DNA from: Dyadobacter sp. CECT 9275
GTDB taxonomy: Bacteria > Bacteroidota > Bacteroidia > Cytophagales > Spirosomataceae
Length of the DNA stretch: 64,000 bases
Assembly (NCBI RefSeq): GCF_907164905.1
Contig: NZ_CAJRAF010000002.1
Span: 3,551,001 to 3,615,000, forward strand
Direction of reading: 5' to 3'
Part shown: positions 46,691 to 55,631 of the stretch, in pieces
How the letters are laid out: each line of letters opens with the position of its first letter
Numbering within the stretch: the stretch's first letter is position 1
The notes under the pieces: generated by a model
Told to the model about the DNA's origin: nothing
The model's input: the letters and a program-made list of their open reading frames with translations, nothing else
The model's database searches: none
Translations under genes and position numbers: made by a program

Positions 46691-47277
46691 TAACAAGCCT
46701 GGATCAGCTGGATATGAACAAGACCTACAGCTACGCAGACTATCTGAAGTGGGCGTTTGAAGAGCGTGTGGAGCTCATCAAGGGCAGGCTGTTCAGAATG
46801 TCACCTGCACCAGCCCGGCGGCACCAGCGTATTTCCAGCGTTTTTCAAGGTGAGTTATATAAATTTCTGGACAACCAGGCCTGCCAGGTGTATTCTGCTC
46901 CTTTCGACGTCAGGCTCACACCCCGGAAAAATGACACCACCAGTAATATTTACACAGTGGTGCAGCCCGATATATGCGTGATATGTGATCCTGCCAAACT
47001 GGACGACCGGGGTTGTATAGGCGCCCCGGACTGGATCATTGAGATACTTTCTCCCGGGAATTCCCAGACAGAAATGAAAAACAAATTTGAGGCTTACGAG
47101 GAGAACGGTGTGAAAGAGTATTGGCTCGCCGACCCGGCCAATGAGATTATTTTGGTTTATATACGCAATGAGCAAGGGAAATATATAGGATTACAGCCTT
47201 TTACGCTTGAAGACAGCATTTCAAGTTATGTTTTTCCTGACTTCAATTTAAATGTTGCTGATATTTTTAAGGATTAA
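46687..47277 (+). CDS. Uma2-family (DUF820) PD-(D/E)XK nuclease-fold protein within the trp operon
   Basis: A 196-aa protein with the Uma2 layout: YSYADYLKWAFEERVELIKG (helix with conserved Glu-x-x-x-Gly), RRHQRISSVFQGELYKFLD, and the nuclease-fold core VVQPDICVICD followed by PDWIIEILSPGNSQTEMKNK and YEENGVKEYWLAD. Asp of QPD and Glu of IEIL are the likely metal ligands, so the site looks intact. Uma2 genes are abundant in cyanobacteria and Bacteroidota, with no agreed function. It overlaps trpD by 4 bp, and its stop abuts the trpC start (TAAATG), so it is tightly coupled to trp expression. Confidence 0.88.
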   Translation: MITSLDQLDMNKTYSYADYLKWAFEERVELIKGRLFRMSPAPARRHQRISSVFQGELYKFLDNQACQVYSAPFDVRLTPRKNDTTSNIYTVVQPDICVICDPAKLDDRGCIGAPDWIIEILSPGNSQTEMKNKFEAYEENGVKEYWLADPANEIILVYIRNEQGKYIGLQPFTLEDSISSYVFPDFNLNVADIFKD

Positions 47278-48096
47278 ATGAACATACTGGAAAAAATAGT
47301 TGTCCGGAAACACGAAGAAATTGCGGAGTCCAAAAAACTCAGAAGCATCTCTGACCTGGAAAAAGAAGCGTTATTTTTACGCAGGAACCTTTCTCTCTCT
47401 TCCGTCTTGCGGGAAGCCGAAACCCCTCAGATTATCTCTGAATTCAAACGGAAATCCCCTTCGAAAGGTATCATCAACGCCCGGGTAGAGCCGGAAATTG
47501 TAACTGCGGACTATGTGAAGGAAGGAGCAGCCGCGCTCTCTGTGCTCACGGATACTGATTTTTTCGGCGGCTCATTTGATGATTTTTTAAGAGCCCGCTT
47601 GGCTAATCCGCAAATACCCATGCTCCGGAAAGATTTTATCGTAGACGAGTACCAGCTCTACGAAGCTAAATCCATCGGAGCAGATATTATTTTGCTCATT
47701 GCGGCCTGCCTAAGTCCCGAACAAGTGCAAACGCTGGCCAGACAAGCCCACGCGCTGGGGCTTGAAGTTTTACTGGAAGTACACAGTACCGAAGAATTAC
47801 AACAGACATTATGTGATGATGTTGATATGGTGGGTGTTAACAATCGGAACCTGAAAACTTTCGAAACCTCAACGGAGACGTCTCTTATCATAAGTGAACA
47901 TATTCCTGATTCTTTTGTTAAAATATCCGAGAGCGGCCTCCAGGATCCGCAGACCATCCTGGAGTTGTTCCGTGCCGGTTATAAAGGATTTTTAATCGGA
48001 GAAACATTCATGAAAACGACAGATCCGGGAGCCGCACTTGCCGATCTGCAGGTACAATTGTCAAAGGCCAGTAATTCAAATCTTTTGCTCCTATGA
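47278..48096 (+). CDS. trpC: Indole-3-glycerol phosphate synthase
   Basis: A 272-aa TIM-barrel enzyme that closes the indole ring. Characteristic segments are visible: IISEFKRKSPSKGII (catalytic Lys), ALSVLTDTDFFGGSFDD, LRKDFIVDEYQLYEAKSIGAD, VGVNNRNLKTFETS and ISESGLQ. It is separate from TrpF. The stop overlaps the trpF start by 4 bp. Confidence 0.97.
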   Translation: MNILEKIVVRKHEEIAESKKLRSISDLEKEALFLRRNLSLSSVLREAETPQIISEFKRKSPSKGIINARVEPEIVTADYVKEGAAALSVLTDTDFFGGSFDDFLRARLANPQIPMLRKDFIVDEYQLYEAKSIGADIILLIAACLSPEQVQTLARQAHALGLEVLLEVHSTEELQQTLCDDVDMVGVNNRNLKTFETSTETSLIISEHIPDSFVKISESGLQDPQTILELFRAGYKGFLIGETFMKTTDPGAALADLQVQLSKASNSNLLLL

Positions 48097-48743
48097 AAAT
48101 AAAAGTTTGCGGAATGCGCCAGCAAAGCAACATTGAAGAAGTGGTAATGTTGCAGCCCAATTTTATCGGATTTATTTTTTATGAAAAATCACCCCGTTAT
48201 GTGGGAGAGGACTTAAGTGAGGAATATGTGAAATCTATACCCAAGAGTATCAAGAAGGTAGGGGTCTTTGTAAATGCCAATCCGGGCCATATTCTTAATA
48301 TGGTCAAAAAATACGATTTACAATATGCCCAGCTGCATGGAAATGAAATGCCCGACCTGTGCCGGAGCCTTCGCCAGAAAGGGGTAAATATCATCAAGGC
48401 ATTTTCTATTGACCAGAGCTTCAATTTTGCAATGCTCAACAATTATAAGTCGTTCTGTGACCTGTTTTTATTCGATACCAAGGGCGATCTGCCCGGAGGT
48501 AACGGAAAACCTTTTGACTGGAAACTATTGAGCAGATACGACAACGAAAAGCCTTTTTTCCTGAGCGGAGGTATAGGACTGGAAAATATAGAGGATATCA
48601 TTGCCCTGTCCAAAACAATGCCCATATACGGAATTGACGTAAACAGTATGTTCGAAACGGAACCCGGTGTAAAAGACGTTAAAAAACTGGAACAGCTTTT
48701 TGGACTGGTCCGGATCAAACAGCAGGAAGAGGCGGAAGCATAA
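48093..48743 (+). CDS. trpF: Phosphoribosylanthranilate isomerase
   Basis: A 216-aa TIM-barrel isomerase. The catalytic Cys6 is in KIKVCGMRQQSN. NFIGFIFYEKSPRYV, KKVGVFVNAN, YAQLHGNE, the catalytic Asp in LFLFDTKGD, and FLSGGIGLENIED are typical of the family. It overlaps trpC by 4 bp and precedes trpB by 10 bp. Confidence 0.96.
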   Translation: MKIKVCGMRQQSNIEEVVMLQPNFIGFIFYEKSPRYVGEDLSEEYVKSIPKSIKKVGVFVNANPGHILNMVKKYDLQYAQLHGNEMPDLCRSLRQKGVNIIKAFSIDQSFNFAMLNNYKSFCDLFLFDTKGDLPGGNGKPFDWKLLSRYDNEKPFFLSGGIGLENIEDIIALSKTMPIYGIDVNSMFETEPGVKDVKKLEQLFGLVRIKQQEEAEA

Positions 48744-48753
48744 TCATATCATC

Positions 48754-49953
48754 ATGGAAGCAACAGTAGAAAAAACATCTTACCACGTTAGCAACGACGG
48801 CTATTACGGAACATTCGGCGGAGCATTCATCCCTGAAATGTTATATCCGAATGTTGAGGAATTACGCGATAACTATCTAAAAATCATCCAGGAGCCCGAT
48901 TTTCTGGATGAGTACAACGATCTGCTTCGTAACTATGTGGGCCGACCCACTCCGCTCTACCATGCCAAACGGCTTTCGGAAAAATACAATACCAATGTTT
49001 ACCTGAAAAGAGAGGATCTGTGCCACACCGGTGCACATAAAGTGAACAATACCATCGGGCAGATTCTCCTGGCCAAGCGGCTTGGTAAAAAACGCATCGT
49101 AGCAGAAACAGGTGCTGGACAGCATGGGGTGGCCACGGCAACCGTTTGTGCCCTCATGAACCTTGAATGTGTGGTGTATATGGGTGCACTGGACATAGAA
49201 CGCCAGGCCCCGAATGTTGCCCGAATGAAGATGCTGGGTGCTGAAGTACGTTCTGCTACCTGCGGTTCCCAAACTTTAAAAGATGCCACCAATGAGGCTA
49301 TGCGCCATTGGATCAACAATCCGGTTGATACGCATTACATCATCGGGTCTGTTGTGGGACCTCATCCCTATCCCGACATGGTTGCAAGATTTCAGTCCAT
49401 CATATCCGAAGAGATACGCTGGCAACTGAAAGAGCAGACCGGCCACGAAAATCCTGATTATGTAGTAGCCTGTGTGGGCGGCGGAAGTAATGCCGCTGGT
49501 GCTTTTTATCATTTTCTGGATCAGGAAAGTGTAAAACTTGTGGCCGTGGAGGCGGCAGGGCAGGGGGTTGGTACCGGCCACTCAGCTGCAACCACCGCGT
49601 TGGGCAAGCCTGGTGTCCTGCATGGCAGCCGAACCATTCTAATGCAGACCGAGGACGGCCAGGTGGTGGAACCCTATTCCATTTCCGCAGGCCTGGATTA
49701 TCCCGGCATTGGCCCGCAGCATGCCTATCTATTCGACAGCGGCAGGGGTACATTCCTGTCTGCTACCGACGAAGAAGCCATACAAGCCGCCTTTGAACTG
49801 ACCCGCCTGGAAGGTATCATTCCTGCCCTGGAATCATCTCATGCACTTGCTGTTTTAGGCCGCCTGGGCGCTTCCATTTCTGATACGGTGGTTGTTAACC
49901 TTTCAGGGAGAGGTGATAAGGACATGGCTACTTATATGAAATACATTGATTGA
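48754..49953 (+). CDS. trpB: Tryptophan synthase beta subunit
   Basis: A 399-aa PLP enzyme that joins indole and serine. The start is the ATG at 48754, since the in-frame TTG at 48700 lies inside trpF. PLP binds Lys96 in CHTGAHKVNNTIGQ. GGAFIPEMLYPNVEEL, AETGAGQHGVATATVCA, the phosphate loop CVGGGSNAAGAF, and AVEAAGQGVGTGHSAATTALG are intact. It is a TrpB1-type protein working with TrpA, although two small genes separate it from trpA. Confidence 0.98.
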   Translation: MEATVEKTSYHVSNDGYYGTFGGAFIPEMLYPNVEELRDNYLKIIQEPDFLDEYNDLLRNYVGRPTPLYHAKRLSEKYNTNVYLKREDLCHTGAHKVNNTIGQILLAKRLGKKRIVAETGAGQHGVATATVCALMNLECVVYMGALDIERQAPNVARMKMLGAEVRSATCGSQTLKDATNEAMRHWINNPVDTHYIIGSVVGPHPYPDMVARFQSIISEEIRWQLKEQTGHENPDYVVACVGGGSNAAGAFYHFLDQESVKLVAVEAAGQGVGTGHSAATTALGKPGVLHGSRTILMQTEDGQVVEPYSISAGLDYPGIGPQHAYLFDSGRGTFLSATDEEAIQAAFELTRLEGIIPALESSHALAVLGRLGASISDTVVVNLSGRGDKDMATYMKYID

Positions 49954-49979
49954 TACATTGATTTAAACCAACAATACGT

Positions 49980-50180
49980 ATGGCTACATTAACATTACCG
50001 GAGGTCTTTGACCTGAGACTGAAGATACAGGAACTGGAAACCAAAGTAAATTCAGGTACCCTTTCTCTTTTTGAGAGATGCGATCTCGAAGACGAAATTC
50101 TTGAACTGAAAGAAAAACTGGGCGAGTTTGACCGCATGAAGTTCAGCGACGAAGGAGAATGTCTGAATTGCTCGGCGTAA
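49980..50180 (+). CDS. Small helical protein between trpB and trpA, function unknown
   Basis: A 66-aa soluble protein, 26 bp after trpB. It reads MATLTLPEVFDLRLKIQELE followed by two amphipathic helices (LSLFERCDLEDEILELKEKL) and ends in a short Cys-containing tail (ECLNCSA). Codon use resembles the neighbours, and the heptad spacing suggests a small coiled coil. No family is recognised. Its position inside the operon argues that it is real. Confidence 0.6.
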   Translation: MATLTLPEVFDLRLKIQELETKVNSGTLSLFERCDLEDEILELKEKLGEFDRMKFSDEGECLNCSA

Positions 50181-50214
50181 ATACTCATTTTTCATCCACC
50201 TATATCCATCCAAA

Positions 50215-50604
50215 ATGAACATCAAATTACTGCTTCTGGCCGGCCTTCTGATCTTCGGTTCTACGGCATTTGTTTCACCCGAAAAACCCGCACCCAAGAA
50301 AATGCTCCGCCATGTCGTTCTTTTTAAGTTTAAGGACTCTTCCACTCCCGCCCAGATAAAAGAAGTTGAAGATGCCTTTCGCAAGCTTCCTTCCAAAATA
50401 AAAGAGATTAAAGCTTTGGAATGGGGTACAAACAATAGCCCGGAAAACCTAAACCAGGGTTTTACGCATTTGTTCTTTGTTTCTTTCGAGAGCGAAGCCG
50501 CCCGTGCTATATATCTTCCGCATCCAGCGCACGATGCATTCGTAAAAGTGCTAAAGCCTCATCTTGACAAAGTATTGGTATTAGACTACTGGACACAGGA
50601 ATGA
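50215..50604 (+). CDS. Exported Dabb (stress-responsive A/B barrel) domain protein
   Basis: A 129-aa protein with a signal peptide (IKLLLLAGLLIFGSTAFV) and a Dabb ferredoxin-like barrel: LRHVVLFKFKDSSTPAQIKE, ALEWGTNNSPENLNQGFTH, and YLPHPAHDAFVKVLKPHLDK. Dabb dimers occur in stress proteins and in some enzymes. Here the export signal points to the periplasm, far from Trp synthesis. It overlaps trpA by 4 bp (ATGA), so translation is coupled. Confidence 0.88.
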   Translation: MNIKLLLLAGLLIFGSTAFVSPEKPAPKKMLRHVVLFKFKDSSTPAQIKEVEDAFRKLPSKIKEIKALEWGTNNSPENLNQGFTHLFFVSFESEAARAIYLPHPAHDAFVKVLKPHLDKVLVLDYWTQE

Positions 50605-51404
50605 ACCGGATTACAACACTATTTCAAAATCATCAGGAGAATACCGGGTTGCTGAATGTTTATTTCACCGCAGGCTTTCCCGAACTTCATGATACAGTAC
50701 GAGTATTAAAAGCACTGCAGGACGGGGGGGCCGATCTGGTTGAAATAGGTATGCCCTACTCAGACCCCGTGGCCGATGGCGAGACCATTCAGAAGAGCAA
50801 TGACCAGGCTCTCGAGAATGGCATGACGGTACGTGTGTTATTTGAGCAGCTCAAGGACATGCGGAAAACCATTACTGTTCCGGTGTTACTGATGGGGTAC
50901 GTCAACCCGGTTCTGCAGTATGGTATAGAAGCTTTTTGTAAAAAGTGTGCCGAAATAGGTGTGGATGGCCTCATATTGCCCGACATGCCGATGGACGTAT
51001 ACCTGAATGAATACAAAGCCATTTTTGATTCTTACGGTATCCTTAACATTTTCCTGGTAACTCCGCAAACGTCCGAATCACGCATCAGACAGATTGATGC
51101 CGTCAGTGAGGGATTCATTTACACCGTTTCTTCTGCGAGCGTCACAGGTTCTAAATCGGGCGTAAGCGACGACATGGAGGCATACTTCGACCGTCTGAAT
51201 GCCATGAACCTTAAAAATCCGCGTCTGATCGGTTTTGGTATTAAAGACAACGCCACCTTTACCAAGGCTTCCGAATATGCTGCAGGTGCAATCATCGGCA
51301 GTGCCTTTATAAGAGTATTAATGGAGAGCCGTGACCTTGAAAATGATATTAAAAGTTTTGTTCGGGCCGTAAAAAACAGTTCTTCCGAGCCTGTGGGCGT
51401 TTAG
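50601..51404 (+). CDS. trpA: Tryptophan synthase alpha subunit
   Basis: A 267-aa TIM-barrel lyase that releases indole from indole-3-glycerol phosphate. The catalytic residues Glu48 and Asp59 lie in DLVEIGMPYSDPVADG, matching Glu49 and Asp60 of E. coli. LLMGYVNPVLQYG, GLILPDMPMDVY and YTVSSASVTGSKSG are family motifs. It is the last gene of the operon, and a weak terminator follows. Confidence 0.97.
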   Translation: MNRITTLFQNHQENTGLLNVYFTAGFPELHDTVRVLKALQDGGADLVEIGMPYSDPVADGETIQKSNDQALENGMTVRVLFEQLKDMRKTITVPVLLMGYVNPVLQYGIEAFCKKCAEIGVDGLILPDMPMDVYLNEYKAIFDSYGILNIFLVTPQTSESRIRQIDAVSEGFIYTVSSASVTGSKSGVSDDMEAYFDRLNAMNLKNPRLIGFGIKDNATFTKASEYAAGAIIGSAFIRVLMESRDLENDIKSFVRAVKNSSSEPVGV

Positions 51405-51432
51405 TTTCCTGTTGAACTTATTGCTTTATATC

Positions 51433-51463
51433 AAAAAACAACCTTTCTACAGATTGTTTTTTG
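51433..51463 (+). terminator. Probable terminator of the trp operon
   Basis: Inverted repeat aaaaaacaa (51433-51441) and ttgtttttt (51455-51463) with a 13-base loop lies 28 bp after the trpA stop and ends in a T-run. The stem is A/T-rich and weak, so the call is moderate. Confidence 0.5.
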
Positions 51464-51469
51464 CTTTTA

Positions 51470-51506
51470 ACCGTTGCCGGTTCTACCTTGTAAAACCGGC
51501 AACGGT
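51470..51506. repeat. 13-bp perfect inverted repeat
   Basis: accgttgccggtt (51470-51482) and aaccggcaacggt (51494-51506) form a GC-rich 13-bp stem with an 11-base loop. No T-run follows. It could be a second, unusual terminator, a protein-binding site, or a small REP-like element; the sequence alone does not decide. Confidence 0.6.
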
Positions 51507-51642
51507 CGGCAATTCTACAGTATTTTCATTGACGCCCTGCTAAAAATTCATTAAATTACTTCGTTTTGCTGCATAGGATACCAAATCGTACTTTTTCGGC
51601 GCGCAGCACGTTATCATAAGCTAATAATTTTACTGAAAATAT

Positions 51643-54600
51643 ATGGCTGCTTTCAATCCGGTAATGGAAGGACTTTTGCTGCGGATACAGGAATACCGGC
51701 AGAAGTACTATCAGAACAGATTACTGAAAGGGATCATTTTCACTGCGGCCTTACTGCTGACCGTATTCCTTTTCTTCAATACCCTGGAATATTTCGGCCG
51801 GTTCAGCTCCGCAGTAAGGGGAATGCTTTTCTTTGGTTTTCTGGGTGTCCTGGCCTTTTCTTTTTTCCAATGGGTAATTCAGCCACTCATCGATTTATCA
51901 GGCCTCAGAAAGCCTTTATCGGACGAAGAAGCCGCTTTGCAGATAGGGGAATACTTCCCGGAGATAGGGGACAAGCTTTTGAATACCCTTCAGCTCAGAA
52001 ATCTGAGCGGAACGCAGTCCGACCTTATCGACGCGAGTATACGTCAGAAATCGGGCCAGTTGCTCATTGTCAGGTTTTCGGATGCCATCCGATTTAACGA
52101 AAATAAAAAATGGCTGAAATACGCCGTTTACCCCTTAGCCGCCATTACCGCGATCCTGCTTTTCAACCCGTCTTTTTTCTCGTCGAGTTCAGAGCGCATC
52201 ATTCATTTCCAGAAAAATTACACGTACGCTCCTTTTTCCTTTTTCATCCAGAATAAAGACCTCAAAGCATATAAAAATGAAGATTTTACTTTAAAACTTG
52301 CTTTAAAAGGACAGGCATTGCCGCAGGCCGTTTACCTGGTACAAAACGGCTCCAGATTTAAATTAGACCAGGAAGATGGGCAGCATTATTCCTACCTCTT
52401 CAAAAATCTCCAGCGCGGCGTAACTTTTTCCTTCGAGGCTGCGGGATACTCCTCCTCTGAATATAAGATCAGTGTGGTTGAAAGGCCTTCCCTGCTGTCC
52501 TTTGACGTCAACCTTCATTACCCCGGGTACCTGAACAAACCCTCTGAAACACTGACAAATGTAGGGAATCTCTCGGTACCCGAAGGAACCACCATCGAGT
52601 GGAATTTCAATACCTCTTCCACCCGTTCGCTTGGTATCCGCTTTGACAGTGATTCAGCACTCATGGAGGCAAAAGAAAAGGATTCCGATCATTTTGCGAT
52701 CAGGAGAGCTGCCAGGAAGTCTGCCCAGTATCAGGTTTTACTTAAAAATAATGAAACCTCCAATGCGGATAAAATAGGCTACTATATCCATGTAATTCCG
52801 GACAAACACCCGGTCATGACCCTGGAAAATTTCCAGGATACAACCTTGTACAACTATTTCGTGCTGGGCGGTTCCATTGCCGACGACTACGGTTTTTCCC
52901 AGCTTAAATTGTTTTATACCATTCAGCGCCAAAGCGAAAAATCGCCCTCGGCTCCCAAGGGTATACCTATACCATTTAACAAAACGGTGAATACCCAGAG
53001 TTTTTTCTTTCAGTGGTATGTTGACAGCCTTCAGCTCGTACCCGGTGACAAGATTGAGTACTATGCACAGGTATGGGATAACGACGGCGTAAACGGCCCG
53101 AAAAGCTCCCGGTCGAGGTCTGTTCTATTTACGGTTCCGTCCAAAGATCAGCTTGAAGCCGAGATCAGAAAGTCGGAGCAGGAAACCGAGAACCAGATAC
53201 AATCCGCTCTTAAAAAAGCCCAGAGTCTGGAAAAAGACCTTAATACGTTGGACAATCGCCTGAAAACCAACAAGGAACTGGATTTCAAGGAGCAAAAGCA
53301 AATCGAAGAAATTTTAAAAAAGCGTGAAGAACTCATGAAGGAGCTTCAGGCACTGCAGGAGAAACATCAGAATTCAAACGAAAAATCCAGACAGTTCAAT
53401 CAGCAAAGTCCTGAATTACAGGATAAGATTGACAAACTTCAAAAGCTGATGAATGAACTGATGGACAAGGATACCGAGAAACTTTATAAAGAACTCCAGA
53501 AACTTCTGGAACAAAAACAAAGCGAACGCATGTCCAGTATGATGGAAAAGCTTCGTAACAAGGAACGCAATCTGGAAAAGGAACTGGAACGTACCATGAA
53601 ACTTTTCAAGCAAATGCAGATGGAACAGAAAATGGAAAATCTGGTAAACAAACTGGATGATCTCGCTGAAAAGGAGGAAAAACTGGCGGAAAAATCCCAG
53701 GAGAATGATAAAAACAAAAACAGCGAAGACAAAAAGAGCAAAAATGAAGAATTGAAAGAGGAGCAGCAGAAAATCCAGGACGAATTTGAAAAGGCAAAGG
53801 AAAATATTCAGGAAATTGAAAAGCTCGGGGAGGAAATTGAAAAGCCGGTAGACCCTAAAAAAGAGGAACAAAAAGAGGCCTCAGAGCAAATGAATGATAG
53901 CAAGCAGCAGCTAACCAGGCAACAGAACCCAAAAGCCGCTGAGGCCCAGAAAAAGGCCGCTAAAACAATGAAAAAAATGTCCAAGGAAATGTCCGAAGCC
54001 ATGGAATCTGCCGAAATGGAACAGATGCAGGAAAACATGGATGATCTGCGGGATATCCTGGAAAACCTGATCACCCTGTCGTTTGACCAGGAGACATTGA
54101 TGAAAGATTTCCGCGGAGTGAGCCTTCAGGACCCTCGGTTTATCAAACTGGGTCAGCAGCAGTTGAAGCTGAAGGATGATGCCAAAATCGTGGAAGACAG
54201 CCTATATGCACTCGCAAGCCGCATGGTGCAGATACAGTCATTCATCACCCGGGAGCTAAATGACATGAAGGGTTACATGGATGAAAGTGTAAAAAGTATC
54301 CGTGACCGCCACATCAACGTGGCCACCGCCAAGCAGCAGTCATCTATGACGGCCATGAACAATCTCGCGCTAATGCTCAGCGATGTATTCAACCAGATGC
54401 AGCAACAGATGGCCATGGCCATGCCAGGTTCAGGCAAGGGGAAAAAAGGAAAACAAAAAGGGGAGCAACCTGGTATGGGAGAGATGCAGGAAAAACTTAA
54501 TGGCCAGATGAAGCAACTTGGATCCGGGAAGGAGGGACAAGGGAACCAGTCAGAGAAACTTGCCAGAATGGCCGCTGAACAGGCGATGATCCGAAAAATG

Positions 54601-54984
54601 GTACAGGACCTGATCGAATCTCAGAAAGGGACAGAAATTGGAAAACAGCTGGGCAAGGAACTTCAGGAAATTGCCGATAAAATGGACCAGACTGAAACCG
54701 ACCTGGTAAACAAAAGAATAACCCCCGAACTGATTAAGCGTAATCAGGAAATAAAAACCCGACTGCTGGAATCAGAAAAAGCGATGAAGGAGCAGGACGA
54801 GGACGAACAGCGTAAAGCACAGACAGCAAAACAGGTCCCACGCCAGCCTCCTGCTGCTTTTGAAAAATATATCCAGGAAAAAGAAAAACAAACGGAGTTA
54901 CTGCGCACCGTTCCTCCAACCTTCTCTCCATTTTATAAAAAAGAGGTGGATACTTATTTTCGTAAGTATCAGGCCAAGAACTGA
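51643..54984 (+). CDS. DUF4175-family membrane protein with long coiled coils
   Basis: An 1113-aa protein. Two hydrophobic helices near the N-terminus (GIIFTAALLLTVFLFFN and GMLFFGFLGVLAFSFFQW) and a third at ~165 (YAVYPLAAITAILLFNP) anchor it. A beta-rich extracytoplasmic part follows to ~500. From ~510 to 1080 lies an extremely Glu/Lys/Gln-rich coiled coil, interrupted by a Met/Gly/Lys segment (GSGKGKKGKQKGEQPGMGEM). This is the DUF4175 architecture of Bacteroidota and Alphaproteobacteria, with unknown function. It stands alone with ybeY 168 bp downstream. Confidence 0.87.
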   Translation: MAAFNPVMEGLLLRIQEYRQKYYQNRLLKGIIFTAALLLTVFLFFNTLEYFGRFSSAVRGMLFFGFLGVLAFSFFQWVIQPLIDLSGLRKPLSDEEAALQIGEYFPEIGDKLLNTLQLRNLSGTQSDLIDASIRQKSGQLLIVRFSDAIRFNENKKWLKYAVYPLAAITAILLFNPSFFSSSSERIIHFQKNYTYAPFSFFIQNKDLKAYKNEDFTLKLALKGQALPQAVYLVQNGSRFKLDQEDGQHYSYLFKNLQRGVTFSFEAAGYSSSEYKISVVERPSLLSFDVNLHYPGYLNKPSETLTNVGNLSVPEGTTIEWNFNTSSTRSLGIRFDSDSALMEAKEKDSDHFAIRRAARKSAQYQVLLKNNETSNADKIGYYIHVIPDKHPVMTLENFQDTTLYNYFVLGGSIADDYGFSQLKLFYTIQRQSEKSPSAPKGIPIPFNKTVNTQSFFFQWYVDSLQLVPGDKIEYYAQVWDNDGVNGPKSSRSRSVLFTVPSKDQLEAEIRKSEQETENQIQSALKKAQSLEKDLNTLDNRLKTNKELDFKEQKQIEEILKKREELMKELQALQEKHQNSNEKSRQFNQQSPELQDKIDKLQKLMNELMDKDTEKLYKELQKLLEQKQSERMSSMMEKLRNKERNLEKELERTMKLFKQMQMEQKMENLVNKLDDLAEKEEKLAEKSQENDKNKNSEDKKSKNEELKEEQQKIQDEFEKAKENIQEIEKLGEEIEKPVDPKKEEQKEASEQMNDSKQQLTRQQNPKAAEAQKKAAKTMKKMSKEMSEAMESAEMEQMQENMDDLRDILENLITLSFDQETLMKDFRGVSLQDPRFIKLGQQQLKLKDDAKIVEDSLYALASRMVQIQSFITRELNDMKGYMDESVKSIRDRHINVATAKQQSSMTAMNNLALMLSDVFNQMQQQMAMAMPGSGKGKKGKQKGEQPGMGEMQEKLNGQMKQLGSGKEGQGNQSEKLARMAAEQAMIRKMVQDLIESQKGTEIGKQLGKELQEIADKMDQTETDLVNKRITPELIKRNQEIKTRLLESEKAMKEQDEDEQRKAQTAKQVPRQPPAAFEKYIQEKEKQTELLRTVPPTFSPFYKKEVDTYFRKYQAKN

Positions 54985-55151
54985 TAGGGCTTCAATTTTG
55001 TTGGTATGAAATGAGCGGTCAGAATGGAGAAGTTCTGGCCGCATTTTTATAATATGCCAAATGGAATCCGGTTAGTTAGTATCTTCGCTCCAATTTTCCA
55101 AGCCGTAAGGCTTTGGATGCAGGAAAAATAACGGAAAATTTCCCTACCATC

Positions 55152-55565
55152 ATGATAAAATTCTTCTCCGAAGAAATAGATTTTAAGGTACCTAAGCCCT
55201 TAAAAACAAGACAGTGGCTATCAAGTATCTGTAAATCAGTTGATTATGATTTAAATACACTTAATTATATTTTTTGTTCTGATCAATACCTGCTCGAAAT
55301 AAACAAACAGTATCTCGATCACGACTATTTTACAGATATCATCACGTTTGACAACAGTGAAGAGGAGGGTGTTCTGGAGGGAGATATTTACATCAGTGTG
55401 GACCGTGTCAGGGACAATGCACAAACATTTGAAACTGATTTTGAAACCGAGTTACGCCGGGTGATTGTACACGGATTGCTTCATCTGATGGGTTTTGAAG
55501 ATACAAGTGAAGAATTAAAAAAGGAGATGCGAGCCAAGGAAGATGCATGTCTTCTGCTATTTTGA
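55152..55565 (+). CDS. ybeY: Endoribonuclease YbeY (rRNA maturation)
   Basis: A 137-aa zinc RNase of the UPF0054 family, involved in 16S 3'-end maturation and ribosome quality control. The start is the ATG at 55152 (MIKFFSEEIDFKV); an in-frame TTG at 55113 is not needed. The zinc motif reads VHGLLHLMGFEDTSEE: His107 and His111 are kept, while the third ligand position (GYDH in E. coli) is Asp117. This substitution is the rule in Bacteroidota homologues as recalled. TDIITFDN and EGDIYISVDRV are conserved. It precedes mnmG by 66 bp. Confidence 0.93.
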   Translation: MIKFFSEEIDFKVPKPLKTRQWLSSICKSVDYDLNTLNYIFCSDQYLLEINKQYLDHDYFTDIITFDNSEEEGVLEGDIYISVDRVRDNAQTFETDFETELRRVIVHGLLHLMGFEDTSEELKKEMRAKEDACLLLF

Positions 55566-55568
55566 AAA

Positions 55569-55584
55569 ATTTCCACGTGGAACG
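55569..55584. promoter_or_regulatory. Candidate parS-like ParB-binding site
   Basis: The intergenic 16-mer atttccacgtggaacg contains the perfect 12-bp palindrome ttccacgtggaa (55571-55582) and matches the general parS form TGTTnCACGTGnAACA at all core positions, with mismatches only at the outer ends. It lies between ybeY and mnmG, about 4.5 kb from the proposed origin, where parS sites normally cluster. No parA or parB gene is in the window. Confidence 0.5.
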
Positions 55585-55631
55585 TTTTCTGTTTATAAAA
55601 CTGATTCCACATCAAAGTCATTGAAAAAATT

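Noticed and set aside
48700..48753. Upstream TTG start for trpB
   Set aside because: It would place 18 unconserved residues inside trpF. The ATG at 48754 gives the normal TrpB N-terminus.
53416..53871. Phe/Leu-rich 151-codon minus-strand frame that looks like a membrane protein
   Set aside because: It is the reverse complement of the Glu/Lys-rich coiled coil of the DUF4175 gene, which always gives Phe/Leu-rich shadows.
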